Assembly (NCBI RefSeq): GCF_965278975.1
Contig: NZ_OZ257126.1
Location: 3,100,001 to 3,164,000 of the forward strand
From: Ferrovibrio sp965278975
Lineage (GTDB): Bacteria; Pseudomonadota; Alphaproteobacteria; Ferrovibrionales; Ferrovibrionaceae
Reading direction: 5' to 3'
DNA: 64,000 bases
Shown here one piece after another: positions 53,175-62,886 of this stretch. Within the stretch, counting starts at the first letter, position 1. Each line of letters opens with the position of its first letter. The notes under the pieces are model-generated. The model was not told the origin of the DNA. It saw only the letters and a program-made list of their open reading frames with translations, and did no database searches. The position numbers were made by a program, and so were the translations under genes.

Positions 53175-53665
53175 TGTCCGCCATGCCGAAGCAGGCACGG
53201 CTGCTGGGCCTGATCATCGCGGCCCTGATCGTGATTTCCGATCAGCTCAGCAAGCCGTTCCTGCTCGGCCTGATGGAGCAGAATCCCAGCGGCATCGAAG
53301 TCACGCCGTTCTTCAACCTGGTCATGGTGTGGAACCGGGGTGTCAGCTTCGGCATGTTCAGCGATGCCGGCGACGAGCGCCGCTGGATCCTCATTGCCGC
53401 CGCTGCGGCGGTTACCATCTGGCTGCTGGTCTGGCTGTGGCGCGGGCCGGCGCGGCTGGTGACGGTGGCGCTCGGCCTGGTGATCGGCGGTGCGCTGGGC
53501 AATATCGGCGACCGGCTGCGCTTCGGTGCAGTTGCCGACTTCTTCGACTTCCACGCCTTTGGCTGGCATTGGCCGGCCTTCAACATCGCCGACTGCGCCA
53601 TTGTCGTTGGCGTCGGCCTGCTGCTGCTCGACTCCCTGCTGCCCCGCGGCGCTGCCGAAAACTGA
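53174..53665 (+). CDS. lspA: Lipoprotein signal peptidase (signal peptidase II)
   Basis: Cleaves prolipoprotein signal peptides before the lipidated Cys. The 163-aa membrane protein has four helices and the catalytic aspartates in GNIGDRLRFGAVADFF and FNIADCAIVVG. The ATG overlaps the ileS TGA (TGATG). Its likely substrates in this window include the lipoproteins at 1-475 and 55832. Confidence 0.96.
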   Translation: MSAMPKQARLLGLIIAALIVISDQLSKPFLLGLMEQNPSGIEVTPFFNLVMVWNRGVSFGMFSDAGDERRWILIAAAAAVTIWLLVWLWRGPARLVTVALGLVIGGALGNIGDRLRFGAVADFFDFHAFGWHWPAFNIADCAIVVGVGLLLLDSLLPRGAAEN

Positions 53666-53818
53666 CTCCCGCTAAACCTGGGCGCTAAACCTGGAATATA
53701 GATTGCGCCACCCTTCGTTGCATGAGGGTGGAAAAGATGGCAGAGTTTCTTCCGCAACAGGCAGCGGAGTGGGGATGGGTTCGACCCGCGCAGAGATGGA
53801 CCCGGTCTGGCGGAGCGG

Positions 53819-55729
53819 ATGAGTATTCCCTGGCACCGCAGATTATCGGTCAAGCAGGTGCAGGTCGCCGTGCTGGCGGCGCTGGTGCTCGGCTTCATCT
53901 CCAGCATTTTCCAACTGGTGCTCGATGTGCGCGGCGAACTCACCAGCCGCGACACCGCGATCAACCAGGTCATGGACATGCTGAACGAGCCGGCGGCCCA
54001 GGCGGCCTATGCGCTGGACGAACAGCTGGCCGTGCGCGTGGTCAATGGCCTGCTGCTCTACCGTCCGATCCTGCGTGCTGAAATCCACGATAATTACGGC
54101 CGCCGCATGGCGGTGCAGCAGCGCGAGGATACCGAGGGCAACTGGCTGACGCATTTTGTCGGCGCCGAGGATGAGGTGCGCACCCGGCCGCTTTATGCCG
54201 CGCGTGGCCAGGAACTGGTGGGCGAACTGCGCGTGGTGGTGGATGGCGATCAGTTCGCCGCCAATGTGGTGAACCGCATCGGCGTGGTGCTGGTAACCGG
54301 TTTCGTGCGCAATTTCTTCCTCGCCCTGCTGCTGACGGTGCTGTTCTATTACACCCTGACGCGGCCCCTGCTGGCTCTGGTGGAACAGTTGAGCCGCGTC
54401 GATGCCGAGCATCCCACGGCCTCGCGGGTGCAGATCCCGGCGCATCACCGCAATGATGAATTCGGCCTGCTGGCCAGCCGCATCAACGATATCCTGGTTG
54501 CGGCGGCACGGCATTTGAGCGACCGCGACCGCGAACGCGAATTGCTGCGCATGGTGCTGGACAACCTGCCGGCCCGGGTGACGCTGAAGGATACGGACCG
54601 GCGCTATATCCTGCTCAACCGCCCGGCGGAATTGCTGTTCGGCATCGAGAATGCGGCCGCTGTCGGCCGCCGCGTCGATGATTTCCCGCTCACCTCGCTG
54701 GATAAGGCCAGCCGGCGTGCTTTCGTCGAACAGGCCAATATCAATGACCGGCAGCTATTCGAGACCGGCCAGCCGGTAATGAATTTCGAGAATACCTATG
54801 CCGGCCAGGATGGCCAGCCCGTTACCGCGCTGGAAAGCAAGGTGCCGTTGCGCGATGCCGATGGCCGTGTGCGTGCGCTGCTCACCATCGCCACCGATAT
54901 CACCGAGCGCAAGCTGGCCGAGCAGGCGCTGGATGCCGCCAACACCCGGCTGCGCGCCCAGGCCCAGGACCTGGAACGCCTGGCCGGCAGTTTGGCCCGC
55001 GAGCGCGAGCATGCCATTGCCGCCAACCGCGCCAAGAGCGAATTTCTTGCCAATATGAGCCACGAATTGCGCACGCCCCTGAATGCCGTGATCGGCTTTG
55101 CGGAAGTGATCGTGCTGCGCATGTGGGGGCCGTCGTCGGAACGCTATTTCGATTACGCGCAGGATATTGTCGTCAGCGCCCGTCACCTGCTGAACGTGAT
55201 CAACGATATCCTGGATATGTCGAAGATCGAGGCCGGGCGCTACGAACTGGCGCGTGAGCCGACCGATATCGCCCAGGTGGTGGAGGATTGCTTCACCATC
55301 GTGAAGGGCAGGGCACGGGAGAACCGCATCGTGCTGATCAACGAGCTGGGCAGCACGGCCTTGCCGCTGCTGGAACTCGATGCCCGGGCGGTGAAACAGG
55401 TGCTGCTCAACCTGCTGTCCAATGCCATCAAATTCACCCCGCCCGGCGGCCAGGTGCGGCTGGCCGGGGCGGTGACCGCCGAAGGCGGCGTCGAATTGCA
55501 GGTGAAGGATACCGGCATCGGCATCCGCAAGGAGGATCTGGGCCGCATCTTCGAGCCATTCTGGCAGGGCGACCTCAGCATCCGCCGGCGCAGCGAAGGC
55601 ACCGGGCTTGGCCTTGCCATCAGCCGGAAATTCATGGAACTCCATGGCGGCAGCCTCGACATCGTCTCGAAGGTTGGCGAGGGCTCTGCGGCGATAGTCC
55701 GTTTCCCGCCACAAGCATTTGGGAAATAA
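53819..55729 (+). CDS. Membrane PAS-sensor histidine kinase
   Basis: A 636-aa kinase. TM1 is ~14-34, an extracytoplasmic domain ~35-160, TM2 ~163-187, HAMP ~188-240, PAS ~245-365 (NLPARVTLKDTDRRYILLNR, ending RALLTIATDITERKLAEQAL), a coiled linker, HisKA with phospho-acceptor His415 (FLANMSHELRTPLNAVIGFA), and HATPase with NLLSNAIKFTPP, DTGIGI and GTGLGLAI. No response regulator gene is adjacent, so it is an orphan. The extracytoplasmic domain is not a recognised sensor type. Confidence 0.92.
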   Translation: MSIPWHRRLSVKQVQVAVLAALVLGFISSIFQLVLDVRGELTSRDTAINQVMDMLNEPAAQAAYALDEQLAVRVVNGLLLYRPILRAEIHDNYGRRMAVQQREDTEGNWLTHFVGAEDEVRTRPLYAARGQELVGELRVVVDGDQFAANVVNRIGVVLVTGFVRNFFLALLLTVLFYYTLTRPLLALVEQLSRVDAEHPTASRVQIPAHHRNDEFGLLASRINDILVAAARHLSDRDRERELLRMVLDNLPARVTLKDTDRRYILLNRPAELLFGIENAAAVGRRVDDFPLTSLDKASRRAFVEQANINDRQLFETGQPVMNFENTYAGQDGQPVTALESKVPLRDADGRVRALLTIATDITERKLAEQALDAANTRLRAQAQDLERLAGSLAREREHAIAANRAKSEFLANMSHELRTPLNAVIGFAEVIVLRMWGPSSERYFDYAQDIVVSARHLLNVINDILDMSKIEAGRYELAREPTDIAQVVEDCFTIVKGRARENRIVLINELGSTALPLLELDARAVKQVLLNLLSNAIKFTPPGGQVRLAGAVTAEGGVELQVKDTGIGIRKEDLGRIFEPFWQGDLSIRRRSEGTGLGLAISRKFMELHGGSLDIVSKVGEGSAAIVRFPPQAFGK

Positions 55730-55831
55730 GACGGATTTGCCGCCACCTGAGTTGCCTAGCCGCTCTTGTAAGTTGGCCGTCGAGAGGCGATATTAGGCCT
55801 CTGCTTTCTGAAGCCTGGGAGGGACTCCGCC

Positions 55832-56443
55832 ATGAGTCGACCGATCCGTGCCGGCCGACGCCATCTGGCCCCGCTTGTTTTCCTCGCGCTGCCTCTGGCG
55901 CTGACCGGTTGCGACACCGCGCGCGAGGCGCTGGGCCTGAACAAGAAGGCCCCGGACGAATTCGCCGTGGTGACCAAGGCGCCGCTGGTGCTGCCACCGG
56001 AATTCGGCCTGCGCCCGCCGGAGCCGGGTGCGCCGCGACCGCAGGAAGTGACGGCGCGTGAACGCGCCCAGGCCGCCCTTAGCGGTGGCCGTGGCGAAGC
56101 CGCCGGCCAGCTCAGCCCGATGCAGCGCAATGCCCAGGCCCAGGCCGCGCCGCGCAGCCCGGGTGAGGTGCAGCTGCTGCAGCTCGCCCGCGCCAGCAGC
56201 CCCGATCCGGATATCCGCCGCAAGGTGAATGATGAATTCACCCAGCTTGCCGAGCGCGACCGCCGTCTGGTTGATCGCCTGGTCTTCTGGCAGAAGACTC
56301 AAGACCCTTCGGGCACCGTGGTGGATCCGGCCAAGGAGGCCCAGCGCCTGCGTGAGAACGCGGCCCAGGGCAAGAGCGCCAATAGCGGCGATGTGCCGAC
56401 CGTGAAGCGCCGCGAGCGCGGCATCCTGGAAGGCATCTTCTAA
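55832..56443 (+). CDS. DUF3035 lipoprotein, BamF-type
   Basis: A 203-aa outer-membrane lipoprotein. The signal peptide ends LALTGC, then the mature part keeps the conserved DUF3035 segment APDEFAVVTKAPLVLPPEFGL with LRPPEPGAPRP. This family is described as BamF, an alphaproteobacterial accessory of the BAM outer-membrane assembly complex and related to BamC in that motif. The position between lspA and paired M16 peptidases is a conserved alphaproteobacterial arrangement. Confidence 0.88.
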   Translation: MSRPIRAGRRHLAPLVFLALPLALTGCDTAREALGLNKKAPDEFAVVTKAPLVLPPEFGLRPPEPGAPRPQEVTARERAQAALSGGRGEAAGQLSPMQRNAQAQAAPRSPGEVQLLQLARASSPDPDIRRKVNDEFTQLAERDRRLVDRLVFWQKTQDPSGTVVDPAKEAQRLRENAAQGKSANSGDVPTVKRRERGILEGIF

Positions 56444-56500
56444 GCCGCCCCGGTTTGAGTTCCCCTGGTTTTATTTTCGAGGGGCCACCCTATATGCGTG

Positions 56501-56524
56501 ACAAGCCTGCCTTGGCGGGCTTGT
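56501..56524 (+). other. Tight hairpin in the leader of the M16 peptidase gene
   Basis: An 11-bp stem (ACAAGCCTGCC / GGCGGGCTTGT, one wobble) with a two-base loop lies ~35 bases before the M16 ATG. It is not followed by a T run, so it is more likely a leader structure or processing site than a terminator. Confidence 0.5.
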
Positions 56525-56558
56525 GCGCCCGCTGACTATCCATCCTTGAGGAGATCCG

Positions 56559-57896
56559 ATGCGCCGTCTGCTCCTGGCTCTGCTCCTCGGTAATCTTGTT
56601 CTTGCCGGCTTTTCCGCTGCCGCGCTGGCACAAGTTTTCAATCCCACCCGCTTCACGCTGGGCAATGGCCTGGAAGTGGTGCTGATCGAGGATCACCGCG
56701 CCCCCATCGTGCATCACATGGTGTGGTACAAGGTCGGTGCCGCCGACGAGGCGCCGGGTGAATCCGGCGTGGCGCATTATCTCGAACACCTGATGTTCAA
56801 GGGCACGCCGAATGTGCCATCAGGTGAATTCTCCAAGATCGTGGCGCGCGAGGGCGGCCGCGACAATGCCTTCACCTCGTCTGACTATACCGGCTATTTC
56901 CAGACCATCGCGCGCGACCGGCTGGAACTGGTGATGCGCATGGAGGCGGACCGCATGTATCGCCTCAGCGTCAAGGAAGACGATGCCAAGCCGGAATTGC
57001 AGGTGGTGATGGAGGAGCGGTTGAGCCGCACCGACAATTCGCCGCGCGGCCAGTTCGGCGAGCAGATGGATGCTGCAATGTATCTGGCGCATCCCTATGG
57101 CCGCCCGATCATCGGCTGGGCGCATGAAATCCAGCGCCTCAATCTGGAGAAGGCGATGGCCTTCTACCGCATGCATTACGCGCCGAACAATGCCGTGCTG
57201 ATCGTGGCCGGCGATGTCGCGCCCGGCGAATTGCGCGCTTTGGCCGAAAAGCATTACGGCATGATCCCGATGCGGCCCACGTCGCCGCGCTTCCGCCCGC
57301 AGGAACCGCCGCAGCTTGCCGCGCGGCGCCTCACCATGCATGACGCGCGGGTGACGCAGCCGTCGCTGACCCGCAGCTACCTGGCGCCGAGCCGGGTGGC
57401 GGGTGAGACACGCCATGCCGTGCCGCTGTCGGTGCTGGCGGAAATACTGAGCAACGCCACCGGCCGGCTGCATCGCGCCATGGTGGCTAATGACGGGCCA
57501 GCTGCCGGTGCCGGCGCCTATTACCAGTCGCTGTCCGTTGATCCCAGCACCTTCACGCTTGCCGCCTCGCCGAAGCCCGGCCGCAAGATCGCGGAGGTGG
57601 AGGCGGCCCTGGATGGTGTGCTGGAAGCCCTGCTGAAGGAAGGCATCACTGAATTCGAGCTGACGGCGGCAAAGAATGTGATGCTGGCCGATGCCATCTA
57701 TGCCCGCGACAGCCTCTCTGGCGCGGCCCGCACCTTTGGCGTCGCCCTCACTGCCGGCCTGAGCGTGGAGCAGGTGGAAGCCTGGCCGCAGTTGGTGCGC
57801 GCGGTGACCGCCGAACAGGTGCTGGAAGCGGCACGCCATGTCTTTGATCTGCGCCGCTCGGTTACCGGGCTGCTGCTGCCCAAGGAGCAAAGTTGA
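56559..57896 (+). CDS. Secreted M16 zinc metallopeptidase, catalytic member
   Basis: A 445-aa processing-peptidase-like (PqqL/MPP-type) enzyme with a signal peptide (MRRLLLALLLGNLVLAGFSA). It holds the inverted zinc motif HYLEH at 73-77 and the distal ligand Glu around 152-153 (VVMEERLSR), plus the C-terminal M16 half. It works in the cell envelope. Next to it, overlapping by one base, is a second M16 protein without the zinc site, so the two should form a heterodimer like the mitochondrial MPP alpha/beta pair. Confidence 0.94.
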   Translation: MRRLLLALLLGNLVLAGFSAAALAQVFNPTRFTLGNGLEVVLIEDHRAPIVHHMVWYKVGAADEAPGESGVAHYLEHLMFKGTPNVPSGEFSKIVAREGGRDNAFTSSDYTGYFQTIARDRLELVMRMEADRMYRLSVKEDDAKPELQVVMEERLSRTDNSPRGQFGEQMDAAMYLAHPYGRPIIGWAHEIQRLNLEKAMAFYRMHYAPNNAVLIVAGDVAPGELRALAEKHYGMIPMRPTSPRFRPQEPPQLAARRLTMHDARVTQPSLTRSYLAPSRVAGETRHAVPLSVLAEILSNATGRLHRAMVANDGPAAGAGAYYQSLSVDPSTFTLAASPKPGRKIAEVEAALDGVLEALLKEGITEFELTAAKNVMLADAIYARDSLSGAARTFGVALTAGLSVEQVEAWPQLVRAVTAEQVLEAARHVFDLRRSVTGLLLPKEQS

Positions 57897-59203
57897 TGCA
57901 TCGCTGGTTGCTGGCTCTTGTCATCCTGCTGTTGCCGCTGGCCGCCGAGGCCGGGCCGAAGATCGAGCGCGTGGTTGGCGCCAGCGGTGTTGAAGCCTGG
58001 CTGGTGCGCGAGCCGAAGATTCCGATGATCGCGCTGCAAGCCGTGTGGCGCGGCGGCTCGGCCACCGATCCGGCCGGCCTGGAAGGCCGCGCGGCCCTGG
58101 CCGCCGATCTGCTCACCGAGGGCGCAGGCGATCTCGATGCCGAGGCCTATCAGTCGGCGTTGCGCGCCGATGCCATCTCCATCGATGCAGGCGCCGACCG
58201 CGACTATGTCTCGCTCAATCTGCGCACGCTGTCAGAGCGGCGCGAACGCGCTTTCGAGCTGCTGGCGCAGACCCTGACGAGGCCGCGTTTCGATGCCGAG
58301 CCGATCCAGCGTGTGAAGGCACAGGCCCTGGTGGCGGCGCAGCGGGCGCGCAATTCGCCCGGCAGCATCGCCAATAACCGCTTCATGGCCATCGCTTTCC
58401 CGGGCCATCCCTATGGCCGCCCGGCCCAGGCTTCGGCGGAAAGCCTGGAGCGCCTCAGCGCCGATGATTTCGGCGCCTATGTGAAAAACGTGCTGGCGCG
58501 GCGCAATCTGGTGATCGGTGTGGTTGGCGATATCTCGCCCGATGAATTGAAGCGTCTGCTGGACCTGAGCTTCGGCAAGCTGCCGCTGGAGCCGCAGCTT
58601 GAGCTGCCGGGCAAGACCGTGCCGCAGGTAACGCCGAAGCCCGTGGTGGTGCCCTATGCCAACCCGCAGAGCCTCGTGCTGTTCGGTGCGCCCGGCCTGC
58701 TGCGCGATGATCCTGATTACTATGCCGGCACGGTGCTGAACTATGTGCTCGGCGGTGGCAGCTTCTCTTCGCGCCTGATGGAAGAAATCCGCGAGAAGCG
58801 CGGCCTGGTCTATTCGGTTTCCACCGGCTTGCAGCCGATGCCGGCGGCGGGCCTGTTTGCGGGTTCGCTTTCCACCCGCAACGAGCAGGTGGGGCAGGCA
58901 CTGGGCCTGGTGCGCGAGAATCTGCTCAAGGTGGCGCGCGATGGCCTCACCGATAGCGAAATCACCAATGCCAAAGCCTATCTCACCGGCTCCTTCCCGC
59001 TGCGGCTTTCCTCCAACAGCGCCATTGCCGGCATGCTGACGGCGATGCAGCTCGCCGGCCTTGGCATGGATTACATCGACCGCTATGCCGATTACATCAA
59101 CGCCGTAACGGCGGAAGATATCCGCCGCGTGGCGCAGCGCCTGTTCGCCACCGGCGACCTGCTGATCGTGGTGGTGGGCGAACCCGGCGGCCTGGGCGGC
59201 TGA
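57896..59203 (+). CDS. Secreted M16 peptidase-like protein, non-catalytic member
   Basis: A 435-aa M16 fold protein with a signal peptide (MHRWLLALVILLLPLAAEA). At the site of HxxEH it reads LAADLLTEG, so it cannot bind zinc. It keeps the substrate-side features, including the glycine-rich loop VLNYVLGGGSFSSRL and EIREKRGLVYSVSTG. It presumably shapes the chamber of the heterodimer with the preceding gene. The ATG at 57896 shares its A with the upstream TGA; AAGGAG precedes it. Confidence 0.92.
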   Translation: MHRWLLALVILLLPLAAEAGPKIERVVGASGVEAWLVREPKIPMIALQAVWRGGSATDPAGLEGRAALAADLLTEGAGDLDAEAYQSALRADAISIDAGADRDYVSLNLRTLSERRERAFELLAQTLTRPRFDAEPIQRVKAQALVAAQRARNSPGSIANNRFMAIAFPGHPYGRPAQASAESLERLSADDFGAYVKNVLARRNLVIGVVGDISPDELKRLLDLSFGKLPLEPQLELPGKTVPQVTPKPVVVPYANPQSLVLFGAPGLLRDDPDYYAGTVLNYVLGGGSFSSRLMEEIREKRGLVYSVSTGLQPMPAAGLFAGSLSTRNEQVGQALGLVRENLLKVARDGLTDSEITNAKAYLTGSFPLRLSSNSAIAGMLTAMQLAGLGMDYIDRYADYINAVTAEDIRRVAQRLFATGDLLIVVVGEPGGLGG

Positions 59204-59209
59204 GCATCC

Positions 59210-61051
59210 ATGCCGATCCGCCGCCTGCCGGAGACCCTGGTCAACCGCATCGCTGCCGGCGAAGTGGTGGAGCGTCCGGCTTCGGCGGTGAAGGAACTGG
59301 TGGAGAATGCGCTGGATGCTGGCGCGCGGCGCGTTGATATCACCATCGCCAATGGTGGCCGCACACTGATTAGTGTGGTGGATGACGGCATCGGCATGGC
59401 GGCCGATGAATTGCCCGTCGCGGTCGAGCGCCATGCCACGTCCAAGCTGCCCGGCGATGACCTGCTCGATATCAAATGGCTCGGCTTCCGTGGCGAGGCC
59501 TTGCCCTCGATTGGCGCGGTGAGCCGTCTCACCCTGGTCAGCCGGCGCAAGGGCGATGATAGTGGCCATGCCCTTGATGTCGAAGGCGGCGCGGTCGGCA
59601 AGGTGAAGCCGGCGGCAGCAGGTTTCGGCACCCGCATCGAGGTGCGCGACCTGTTCTATGCCGTGCCGGCGCGGCTGAAATTCCTTAAATCCGAGCGTTC
59701 GGAATCCTTGGCGGTGCAGGAGATCGTGCGCCGCCTCGCCATGGCCCATGCGGAAGTCGGCTTCACGCTGCAGGATGATGGCCGCACCAGTTTCCGGGCA
59801 GACGCGTCGCAGGCCGAAATGCTGCCCGAGGAAAGCCGGCTGCGGAGGCTGGAGCAGATACTGGGCCGCGATTTCGCCGACAATGCACTGCCCATCGAGG
59901 CCGAACGCGAAGGTATCAGGCTTACAGGCTTTGCCGGCCTGCCGACCTATAATCGCGGCAACGCACAGCACCAGTATCTGTTCGTGAATGGCCGCCCGGT
60001 GCGCGACAAGCTGTTCGTTGGCGCGGTGCGCGGCGCCTATGCCGATTTCCTGAGCCATGACCGCCATCCGGTGGTGGCTTTGTTCCTCGAACTGCCGGCC
60101 GAGCAGGTGGATGTGAATGTGCATCCGGCCAAGGCGGAAGTGCGTTTCCGCGATCCCGGCCTGGTGCGCGGGCTGATTGTCGGCGCGCTGCGCCATGCGC
60201 TCACCGCCGCCGGTCATCGCGCTTCCACCACCGTGGCGCAGGTGGCGCTGGGGGCTTTGGGCCGCGCTGCCGCCGCGCCCACCATGCCGCTGCCTTTTGC
60301 CGGTGGCAGTGGTCCTGCCCGACCCAATGTCTATGCCTACCAGCCGGAGCGTTTCGCGCCGGCCCTGGCCGATGCCGTGGCGCTCTACAACGCGCCGCCA
60401 TCCGAGGCGGCTTCCGGCCTGGCACCGCAGGCGCGCGCCGATGAAGCACCAAGCCATATCGCGGCGGGCAATTTTCCCCTGGGTGCCGCGCGGGCGCAGC
60501 TTCATGCCACCTATATCGTGGCGCAGACCGAGCAGGGCATCGTGATCGTGGATCAGCATGCTGCCCATGAGCGCCTGGTCTATGAGCGCATGAAGCAGCA
60601 TCTCAGCACGGGCACGGTGCCGCGCCAGATGCTGCTGCTGCCCGAGGTGGTGGAACTGAACGAAGCGGAAGCTGCCCGCGTTGCCGCCCGTGCCGATGAA
60701 CTGGCCGAGCTTGGCCTGGTGCTGGAAGCCTTCGGCGCCGGCGCCATTCTGGTGCGCGAAGTGCCGGCCCTGCTCGGCGATGGCGATGTGAAGGGCCTGA
60801 TCCGCGATCTTGCCGATGATCTTTCGGAATATGATGCGGCGCTGAGTTTGAAGGAGCGGCTGGAGGAAGTCTGCGGCACCATGGCCTGCCATGGCAGCGT
60901 GCGGGCAGGGCGGCGGCTCACCACCGATGAGATGAACGCGCTGCTGCGCCAGATGGAAGCCACGCCGCATTCCGGCCAGTGCAACCATGGCCGCCCGACC
61001 TATGTCGAATTGCAGCTTGCCGATATCGAGAAGCTGTTCGGGCGGCGCTAG
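59210..61051 (+). CDS. mutL: DNA mismatch repair protein MutL, endonuclease type
   Basis: Couples mismatch recognition to strand excision. The 613-aa protein has the GHKL ATPase (NRIAAGEVVERPASAVKELV with ENALDAG, DDGIGM, GFRGEALPSI), a Pro/Ala linker (~320-420), and the C-terminal endonuclease motifs DQHAAHERLVYE, the ACHGSVRAG block and CNHGRPT. It is therefore a nicking MutL, as in organisms lacking MutH. Six bases after the M16 gene, it is likely co-transcribed. Confidence 0.96.
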   Translation: MPIRRLPETLVNRIAAGEVVERPASAVKELVENALDAGARRVDITIANGGRTLISVVDDGIGMAADELPVAVERHATSKLPGDDLLDIKWLGFRGEALPSIGAVSRLTLVSRRKGDDSGHALDVEGGAVGKVKPAAAGFGTRIEVRDLFYAVPARLKFLKSERSESLAVQEIVRRLAMAHAEVGFTLQDDGRTSFRADASQAEMLPEESRLRRLEQILGRDFADNALPIEAEREGIRLTGFAGLPTYNRGNAQHQYLFVNGRPVRDKLFVGAVRGAYADFLSHDRHPVVALFLELPAEQVDVNVHPAKAEVRFRDPGLVRGLIVGALRHALTAAGHRASTTVAQVALGALGRAAAAPTMPLPFAGGSGPARPNVYAYQPERFAPALADAVALYNAPPSEAASGLAPQARADEAPSHIAAGNFPLGAARAQLHATYIVAQTEQGIVIVDQHAAHERLVYERMKQHLSTGTVPRQMLLLPEVVELNEAEAARVAARADELAELGLVLEAFGAGAILVREVPALLGDGDVKGLIRDLADDLSEYDAALSLKERLEEVCGTMACHGSVRAGRRLTTDEMNALLRQMEATPHSGQCNHGRPTYVELQLADIEKLFGRR

Positions 61052-61062
61052 TTAAGCCCAAC

Positions 61063-62712
61063 CTAATTGAGTGCCGGCCGCGCCCGTTCGGCGATGCCGC
61101 GCAGGTCGGCGCCTTTCGGCAGCGTCCCGAAGGCATGGCCCCAATCCCCCGCCAGCCGCGAGGCGCAGAAGGCATCCGCCACGGCCGCCGGTGCGCCGCG
61201 CACCAGCAGGGCGCCCTGCAGCGTCAGCATCATGCGCTCGACCACGCGCCGCGCCCGGCTTTCGATATCGGTGACGTCAGTGAATTCAGCTTTCAGGCCG
61301 GCAATGGCCTGGTCCAGACGCTTGTCGGCGCCGCTGGCTGCATCGATTTCGGCCAGGAACACGTCCAGCGCATCGGCGGATTTCATCAACGCGCGCAGCA
61401 CATCCAGGCACATCACGTTGCCCGAGCCCTCCCAGATCGAATTGAGCGGGATTTCCTTGTACAGCATGCCCATCGGGCCTTCATCGACATAGCCGTTGCC
61501 GCCCAGCACTTCCATGGCTTCCACCACGGCCATCGGCGCCCGCTTGCAGACCCAGTATTTGACGGCGGGCGTGCAGAGCCGCATGAAGGCGGCCTCTGAA
61601 GCATCCGCGTCGCGGCGGTCGAAGGCACGGGCGAGGCGCAGGGCCAGTGCCGTGGCGGCTTCTGACTCAAGCGCCAGATCGGCCACCACGTTGGTCATCA
61701 GCGGCTGGTCGATCAGGTGTTTCTGGAAAGCGCGGCGATGGCTGGCATGGTGCAGCGCCTGTGCCACGGCGCCGCGCAGCAGGCCGGCGGAGCCGAGCGC
61801 GCAATCGAGCCGCGTGTAGGTGCCCATCTCGATGATGGTCGGCACGCCACGGCCTTCATCGCCCAGCAGCCGGCCCCAGGCACCATGGAATTCCACTTCG
61901 GATGAGGCATTCGACTTGTTGCCGACCTTTTCCTTGAGGCGCTGGACGCGGATTTCGTTGCGCGTGCCATCGGGCTTGAAGCGCGGCACGAAGAAGCAGC
62001 TCAAGCCGCCCGGCGCCTGCGCCAGCACCAGATGCGCATCGCATTGCGGCGCCGAGAAGAACCATTTATGGCCGGTGATGATGAAGCCGCCCTGGCCGTC
62101 GGGCTCGGCCCGCGTGGTGTTGGCGCGCACATCCGAGCCGCCCTGCTTTTCGGTCATGCCCATGCCGAGCAGCACCGAAGTTTTCTGCTCTATGGGGGCC
62201 GAGCGCTTGTCATAGCGGCGGTCATAGATTTTCGGCAGCCAGGTCTTGGCCAGTTCGGCATCGCGGCGCAAAGCCGGCACCGAGCCATAGGTCATGGTGG
62301 TGGGGCATTGGCTGCCCGGCTCAATCTGTGCATGCATGATATAGGCTGCGGCGCGCGCGACATGGGCGCCCGGCTTCGGCTCGGCCCAGGGCGCGCTATG
62401 CAGGCCCTGGCCGATGATCAGGCCCATGATCTGATGCCAGGCGGGATGGAATTCCACTTCGTCGCGGCGATGGCCGAAGCGGTCGAACAACTGAAGCTGC
62501 GGCGGGAATTTATGCGCCAGCCGGCCAGCCTCGATGGTTTCCGGTGCGCCGAGTTTGGCGCCATAGGCAGCGAGGTTATCCATCGCCCAATCGGCGCCTT
62601 CGCGTGCGGCGGCATCGCTCAAGGCGCGGTCGGAGGTGAACAGGTTGTGGCCTTCCAGCGCCGGCGGCTGGTTCAGCACTTCATGGGTCTCGAAGGCGTT
62701 GCGCGCGGTCAT
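61063..62712 (-). CDS. AidB-type acyl-CoA dehydrogenase
   Basis: A 549-aa flavoprotein of the acyl-CoA dehydrogenase superfamily in the AidB/isovaleryl subfamily. Evidence includes the long N-terminus (NQPPALEGHNLFTSDRAL), GMGMTEKQGGSDVRANTTRA, the FAD-binding FIITGHKWFFSAP, and NSIWEGSGNVMCLDVLRAL with the active-site Glu region. E. coli AidB is an alkylation-response flavoprotein that binds DNA; whether this one does is unknown. GGAG eight bases upstream supports the ATG at 62712. Convergent with mutL across 11 bases and divergent from btaA. Confidence 0.92.
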   Translation of the reverse strand: MTARNAFETHEVLNQPPALEGHNLFTSDRALSDAAAREGADWAMDNLAAYGAKLGAPETIEAGRLAHKFPPQLQLFDRFGHRRDEVEFHPAWHQIMGLIIGQGLHSAPWAEPKPGAHVARAAAYIMHAQIEPGSQCPTTMTYGSVPALRRDAELAKTWLPKIYDRRYDKRSAPIEQKTSVLLGMGMTEKQGGSDVRANTTRAEPDGQGGFIITGHKWFFSAPQCDAHLVLAQAPGGLSCFFVPRFKPDGTRNEIRVQRLKEKVGNKSNASSEVEFHGAWGRLLGDEGRGVPTIIEMGTYTRLDCALGSAGLLRGAVAQALHHASHRRAFQKHLIDQPLMTNVVADLALESEAATALALRLARAFDRRDADASEAAFMRLCTPAVKYWVCKRAPMAVVEAMEVLGGNGYVDEGPMGMLYKEIPLNSIWEGSGNVMCLDVLRALMKSADALDVFLAEIDAASGADKRLDQAIAGLKAEFTDVTDIESRARRVVERMMLTLQGALLVRGAPAAVADAFCASRLAGDWGHAFGTLPKGADLRGIAERARPALN

Positions 62713-62886
62713 CGGCGTTGCTCCCAGGATATTTTGCCGGACTCTAGCAGCACCGGGTGGCTTGAAAAGCCTGCCCCCGCGTAAAGCCGGCATCAAATTC
62801 GTCCTGAAATCGCCAAAGCGTCAAAAATCGGCAGCATTGCCGCCCTAGGCTGCGCCGTTTTTCGCACCCGTCAGCGATTCGGAGCC

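Noticed and set aside
50292..53198. A 968-codon open frame on the minus strand opposite ileS
   Set aside because: Antisense shadow of ileS. The translation is rich in His, Arg and Gln with no family pattern, while the plus strand encodes a complete synthetase.
53770..53800. GGGTTCGACCC, resembling a tRNA T-arm
   Set aside because: No acceptor stem, anticodon arm or CCA context can be built around it; it is a chance palindrome before the sensor kinase.
58232..60988. A 918-codon open frame on the minus strand opposite the M16 and mutL genes
   Set aside because: It runs across two real plus-strand genes and their junction. Long antisense frames are expected in DNA of this GC content and codon bias.
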